A DNA stretch of 64,000 nucleotides from contig SSNU01000314.1 in the NCBI GenBank assembly GCA_012064415.1, forward strand, positions 1 to 64,000. Reading direction: 5' to 3'. Numbering within the stretch: position 1 is the first letter of the stretch; each line of letters starts with the position of its first letter. The stretch comes from Gyrodactylus bullatarudis. Its lineage: Eukaryota > Platyhelminthes > Monogenea > Gyrodactylidea > Gyrodactylidae. A program made the translations under genes and the position numbers. Below are positions 61,701 through 64,000 of the stretch, piece by piece. Under the pieces are notes generated by a model. It was not told the DNA's origin. It saw only the letters and a program-made list of their open reading frames with translations, and did not search any database.

Positions 61701-64000
61701 CACATATGGCCTCTGAAAGAATGCTATTCTCAAACTCATTTACAGAGCGACCTTAATAAAATTGAAGCGCTTAATGAAAAACTTAAAGAAAAATATTTAC
61801 ACGCTATTACGAATGAAGAAGCTTTCAAAATAATTTCCCATTATAGTCTGAGCCAAATCAATGAGTACACCTATGATTATCCATTAGAAGATAGTTGTTA
61901 TGATCTTATCAAATGTCAGGGTTTCATTGAATGGAAATACTCTGATTGGTCTGAGTGTTTTGCCGAAAATTCAAGTATACTGGAGATTTGTCAGTTTGCT
62001 GCACATACTGATAATGAAGTTGGAAGAATCCTGAATAATTCCATTCGAGGGTTGCAATCAAGAAATGCAACCTGTATTCTTAACCGAGATGGCTTTGAGA
62101 TGAATATCAGTGAGGAACTTTGCAAAATCCAGCACGGTAATCAAATTGAGGATTTACATCAATATTGCTCTGGGTTTCAATGTCATTCTTGGGCCAAAAC
62201 AAAAGCATCAGAAGTAAGAAATTCCAACCAAAAATTTTAATCATAATTTTAAAATCATATGAAACTCTAGTGCTCTACAGAATGTGGTCCAGGAATCATG
62301 ACTGGTCAAATTAAATGTAATCTGGCCCGTTATATTGGAGCAGGAAAATTTTCTGTTAGCCAAGTTGGAAATGAAGAATGTCTCACATCCTTAGATAGAC
62401 CTAATACCTTGCTAATTGAAGAAGATAATCTGATAACTCCATCTTATATGACTGAAAATCAGGCCGGCTCATTGGGTCTTCGATTTATCCCTGGATTGAA
62501 TGATACCACAAAAGCATTTTCAACAACCTGTGATTCTGGCCCTTGTTGGATTCCAGTCTACAAATGGAATTCCAGCCAATGGTCTGAGGTTGGTTTCTAA
62601 TCCATCATCTGTATAGAATTTTATGTTATCAAATATTTTTGCACTTTTAATGATATTTTTATGATACCCATGATATATTTGAGTGGAAAAACTAGTTATT
62701 ACCCATAGATTCATTCTTATCTTATTTTGCCAAATATCTTATTACCAACGTATTTCCTCAATAAAAGTTTACGCATAAGCAAATCGATAATGATAAACTT
62801 GGTTGGTTTGAATTTATTTTAAAAACATCAAATTATTTTGCAGTGCTCAAAAGATTGCGAGAAACAATTTCAGACACGTCGAGTTTACTGTGTCATGCAC
62901 TATCGTCTAAGAAAGAAAAGGTCCTTGGTAATTAATGAAGAGAACGCACAAAACCTTGCAGAAATAGACTCTTCAATTTGTTTGAAGGAAATAGGCCCTG
63001 CCAATATTCCATCTGTTAGGCCGTGTCAATCATCTGCTTGCTCACAATGGCAAGTCAACTCTTGGTCCAAGGTATGTCAGGAAGCAAAGTTATTAGAAAT
63101 CAAGTTATTAATGATAAAGCTAGTTGACATTTTTAAAATTATTTTTCTTTGGATAGCTAGCAACAAAATTATCTTTTGAATTCGAAAGGAGCTAGTAAGT
63201 TATTAAAATAAAAAAGAATTCTGAAAATTTATCCATGTTTTGAATTTCAAAAATGCACCACTTTTCATACTTTTGAGCTCAAAGTTTTTATCGATTTCGA
63301 AGATTTAAAGCAATAAGATACCGACATTAGTGATCTACGTTAGAGAAAGAATTCGAATTGACCAAAAAAATTTGGAGATATTTCTCTGAATTTCTGTGAC
63401 CTAATTGGAATCTTTTGTCTAATGTTGATTCCAAATATTAGAATTTATTCGCTTCTACTCTCTGAAATCAATAAAAACATTGAATAGAGAAATATATTAG
63501 AGATTAGCACCACTCGGCGGTTCTCGATAAGGCTGATAGTTGGCTAATAGGAAGACTTCTTCCTATAAACATACTTAAGCATTTTTCAGGATCGTATGAT
63601 AACAAAAAGGTCAAACGTTGAAAAAAAGGAAAATTTTGTCATTTTCGAAATTGAATAAATGGCCTAATTTCGGCCGGATGGAATTTTTTTTTAATTTCAT
63701 CAACTTATGGGCTTATTTGGTTATATGATTCTAAGATAATTTTATTCCTGTCTATCCAGTGAGAAATTTTTTAGTTTTTTTCATCTTCATCAACTAGTTT
63801 TTAAGGAATGAACTATTCACAGCTATTCATTTTAGTGTTATGGATTTTGTAATGTTGGCCTACAAATACGTGATATTCACTGTATTAACATTTCGGACAA
63901 TAATATCATTGATGATTCATACTGTGATTCAAAGATTAAAGAAAATCATTTACAAATATGCCAACTAGAGGAGAACTGTCCAAAGTGGACGATAACCAGC
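49183..64000 (+). CDS. ADAMTS metalloprotease with long thrombospondin tail (GON-1/ADAMTS9/20-like), 5' and 3' partial
   Basis: Twenty-one exons: 49183-49511, 49571-49739, 51852-52195, 52896-52982, 53049-53176, 53286-53414, 53501-53755, 54671-54839, 55248-55352, 56965-57110, 57173-57236, 57301-57400, 58719-58834, 59643-59784, 60019-60129, 60254-60399, 60494-61120, 61638-62213, 62271-62588, 62844-63071 and 63836-64000 (runs off). Every junction is GT-AG and all phases agree, giving 1484 residues. The order is prodomain, RAKR furin-type site (residues 180-183), metalloprotease with HEIGHQLSSSHD (390-401), disintegrin-like, central TSP1 (from 592), Cys-rich, spacer, then at least six divergent TSP1 modules. 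Such enzymes are secreted zinc proteases of extracellular matrix proteoglycans. The signal-peptide exon and the C-terminus (including any GON domain) are not in view. The many C-terminal TSP1 modules favour the GON-1/ADAMTS9/20 group, but divergence makes the orthology tentative. Confidence 0.92.
50009..50456 (-). mobile_element. Penelope-like insertion with perfect 15-bp target duplication, nested in the piggyBac-type element
   Basis: It is flanked by the exact direct repeat TGAAAGTTAATTGTT (49994-50008 and 50457-50471). Ends 50009-50053 and 50369-50413 are inverted copies of the same terminal sequence seen at window positions 43-93. The interior on the minus strand has a frame ending [20 protein letters not shown] and a stop, which resembles the end of the frame at 57690 ([10 protein letters not shown]). 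No reverse transcriptase or endonuclease remains, so it is a short inverted-end derivative. Confidence 0.85.
50056..50095 (-). ncRNA. Hammerhead-like motif in nested PLE insertion
   Basis: Same sequence and fold as the motif at 2-41, on the minus strand: GAGT, CTGAAGA, GACCCGGC, GAAA, stem III, TC, ACTC. The second terminal copy in this insertion (50362-50456) lacks the motif because its inner part is deleted. Confidence 0.6.
51852..53755 (+). CDS. ADAMTS propeptide end and catalytic metalloprotease exons
   Basis: Exon 51852-52195 (acceptor tttctttttaaag) runs through the likely furin site RAKR into the catalytic start, [11 protein letters not shown]. Exons 52896-52982 and 53049-53176 give [20 protein letters not shown] and WVSKLRR, then [11 protein letters not shown]. 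Exon 53286-53414 ends in [11 protein letters not shown] and 53501-53755 continues [13 protein letters not shown]; the phase-2 intron splits the zinc motif. A Met for the Met-turn is present in DTIMSGE. Unusual points: Ser stands where HExxHxxGxxH has Gly (or Asn in many ADAMTS), and the two Cys normally seen before LGxAHVG (CGxxxxxC) are lacking, reading [14 protein letters not shown]. An alternative start of the first exon at 51864 keeps the same frame. Confidence 0.9.
52640..52765 (-). repeat. Family A fragment in ADAMTS intron
   Basis: Ends with ataaccaactcaatatcaattagct, the outer end of a family A arm, preceded by ttgatgaataaaaagagatt. Diverged and single-armed, in the intron between exons 52195 and 52896. 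Confidence 0.5.
54671..57236 (+). CDS. ADAMTS disintegrin-like and central TSP1 exons
   Basis: Exon 54671-54839 reads [20 protein letters not shown], then [12 protein letters not shown] and IFCTQD, the end of the catalytic unit and start of the disintegrin-like domain. Exon 55248-55352 gives [17 protein letters not shown] and EGSPC. Exon 56965-57110 begins YCFLGTC and opens the central TSP1 module [14 protein letters not shown]. Exon 57173-57236 completes it with [13 protein letters not shown]. The two WxxW motifs and CSRSCDGG are canonical, with C-mannosylation and O-fucosylation positions intact. Family A palindrome 55447-56145 lies in the 1.6-kb intron between the second and third exon. 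Confidence 0.92.
55447..56145. mobile_element. Complete family A palindrome in ADAMTS intron (about 700 bp)
   Basis: It starts GTGGGTTGATTTGAAGTTGG and ends with the inverse, cccaacttcatatcaattag. The arms share agaatcctactcatg-type and aaatctcgattttttcatca segments; the centre (about 55800-55860) is unpaired. It is the best intact reference for family A in this window. As part of the pre-mRNA it would form a long hairpin. Confidence 0.8.
57301..60399 (+). CDS. ADAMTS Cys-rich and spacer exons
   Basis: Exon 57301-57400 starts [20 protein letters not shown]. Exon 58719-58834 reads [27 protein letters not shown] and VCIQGECY. Exon 59643-59784 gives [16 protein letters not shown] and CGGDNSQC, diagnostic of ADAMTS Cys-rich domains. 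The spacer continues in 60019-60129 ([15 protein letters not shown]) and 60254-60399 ([15 protein letters not shown]). The usual Trp-Leu-Pro before the Cys-rich CxLxC pattern is replaced by AYKPK. The 1318-base intron between the first two exons is almost entirely a reverse-oriented Penelope-like fragment, whose protein-like sequence runs up to the splice acceptor at 58718. Confidence 0.9.
57540..57584 (-). ncRNA. Hammerhead-like motif with six-pair stem I and clear stem III
   Basis: Minus strand: TTTGGT (57584-57579), CTGAAGA (57578-57572), GAACCGAC (57571-57564), GAAA (57563-57560), stem III ATAAA-gc-TTTAT (57559-57548), TC (57547-57546) and ACCAAA (57545-57540). Stem I pairs perfectly over six bases, stem III over five plus the core A-T, and both core boxes are exact. 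Only the 8-base stem II is weak. This is the cleanest core in the window. Confidence 0.65.
57690..58700 (-). pseudogene. Penelope-like element N-terminal protein remnant, broken into three frames
   Basis: Minus-strand frames run to a stop near 58402 ([20 protein letters not shown] and [17 protein letters not shown]), then 58389-57997 ([20 protein letters not shown] followed by Cys, then [19 protein letters not shown]), then 57996-57690 ([17 protein letters not shown] in one frame, [14 protein letters not shown] in another). The LSLGPKF-C segment is typical of the region ahead of the Penelope reverse transcriptase. At least two stops or frameshifts break it. The first 27 codons of the apparent first frame are just the complement of the ADAMTS exon at 58719-58834. 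Confidence 0.7.
59420..59550 (+). repeat. Family B interior fragment in ADAMTS intron
   Basis: Carries gttgatcatagatggtcaaa and aatgtgctgaatcagattttgagaatcac, the inner part of family B arms, without either end. Confidence 0.5.
60494..64000 (+). CDS. ADAMTS spacer end and C-terminal TSP1 repeat exons
   Basis: Exon 60494-61120 (627 bases) ends the spacer ([16 protein letters not shown]) and enters [16 protein letters not shown]. Exons 61638-62213, 62271-62588, 62844-63071 and 63836-64000 each start in phase 0 directly at a TSP1 Cys ([40 protein letters not shown]) after the preceding exon's Trp-containing end (QWSE, KASE, QWSE, SWSK). That repeated exon boundary matches the one-module-per-exon design of ADAMTS9/20/GON-1 genes. 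Modules are highly diverged: several lack CSxTCG and have long inserts of 50-70 residues between cysteines, with many N-glycosylation sequons. The frame is open at the window edge. Confidence 0.9.
63110..63800. mobile_element. Palindromic element in the last visible ADAMTS intron
   Basis: It starts AAAGCTAGTTGACATTTTTA and shares cgatttcgaagatttaaagc and agaaagaattcgaatt with the element at 14575-15300. The right end is ctgtctatccagtgagaaat to tcatcttcatcaactagttt. Arms are diverged and the centre is rearranged. It fills most of the intron 63072-63835. Confidence 0.6.

Overview
This window is animal nuclear DNA, most likely from an invertebrate. It is strongly AT-rich, its genes are cut by GT-AG introns (some only 56-66 bases), and it is dominated by eukaryotic transposons: Penelope-like retroelements, hAT-type and piggyBac-type nonautonomous DNA elements, and long inverted-repeat elements. 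The repeat load and divergent receptor and protease genes would fit an arthropod such as a parasitic copepod or mite, but nothing here fixes the species.

Two multi-exon genes can be read. On the minus strand, 423-3834 encodes a class B (secretin-family) G-protein-coupled receptor. Nine exons in consistent phase give most of the hormone-binding ectodomain, all seven membrane helices and the stop; the signal-peptide exon lies further upstream and was not found. On the plus strand, 49183 to the window edge encodes an ADAMTS metalloprotease with a long thrombospondin-repeat tail (GON-1/ADAMTS9/20-like layout). Twenty-one exons give 1484 residues in uninterrupted phase. Its signal-peptide exon and C-terminus lie outside what can be read.

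The roughly 45 kb between them holds no recognisable host gene. It is built of transposons, many with clear boundaries: hAT-like elements with 8-bp target duplications (4885-5473, 22690-23245, 33325-33813), piggyBac-like TTAA elements (7068-7443 and, inside the ADAMTS gene, 49867-50903), an abundant palindromic family beginning GTTGATATGAAGTTGGG or GTTAATATGAAGATGGG, foldback elements (6152-6946; 12184-13261 around an assembly gap) and Penelope-like (PLE) fragments (1-132, 2930-3180, 28950-30920, 43803-44791, 50009-50456, 57430-58715).

The most interesting layer is a set of type I hammerhead-ribozyme-like motifs in the PLE terminal sequences (2-41, 43824-43864, 44662-44702, 50056-50095, 57540-57584) and in a tRNA-like SINE (42650-42690). 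The conserved core is CTGANGA ... GAAA, while stem I changes by compensating pairs from family to family, so the motifs look structurally selected. Several of these elements sit inside introns of the two host genes, one of them within a few bases of a splice acceptor.
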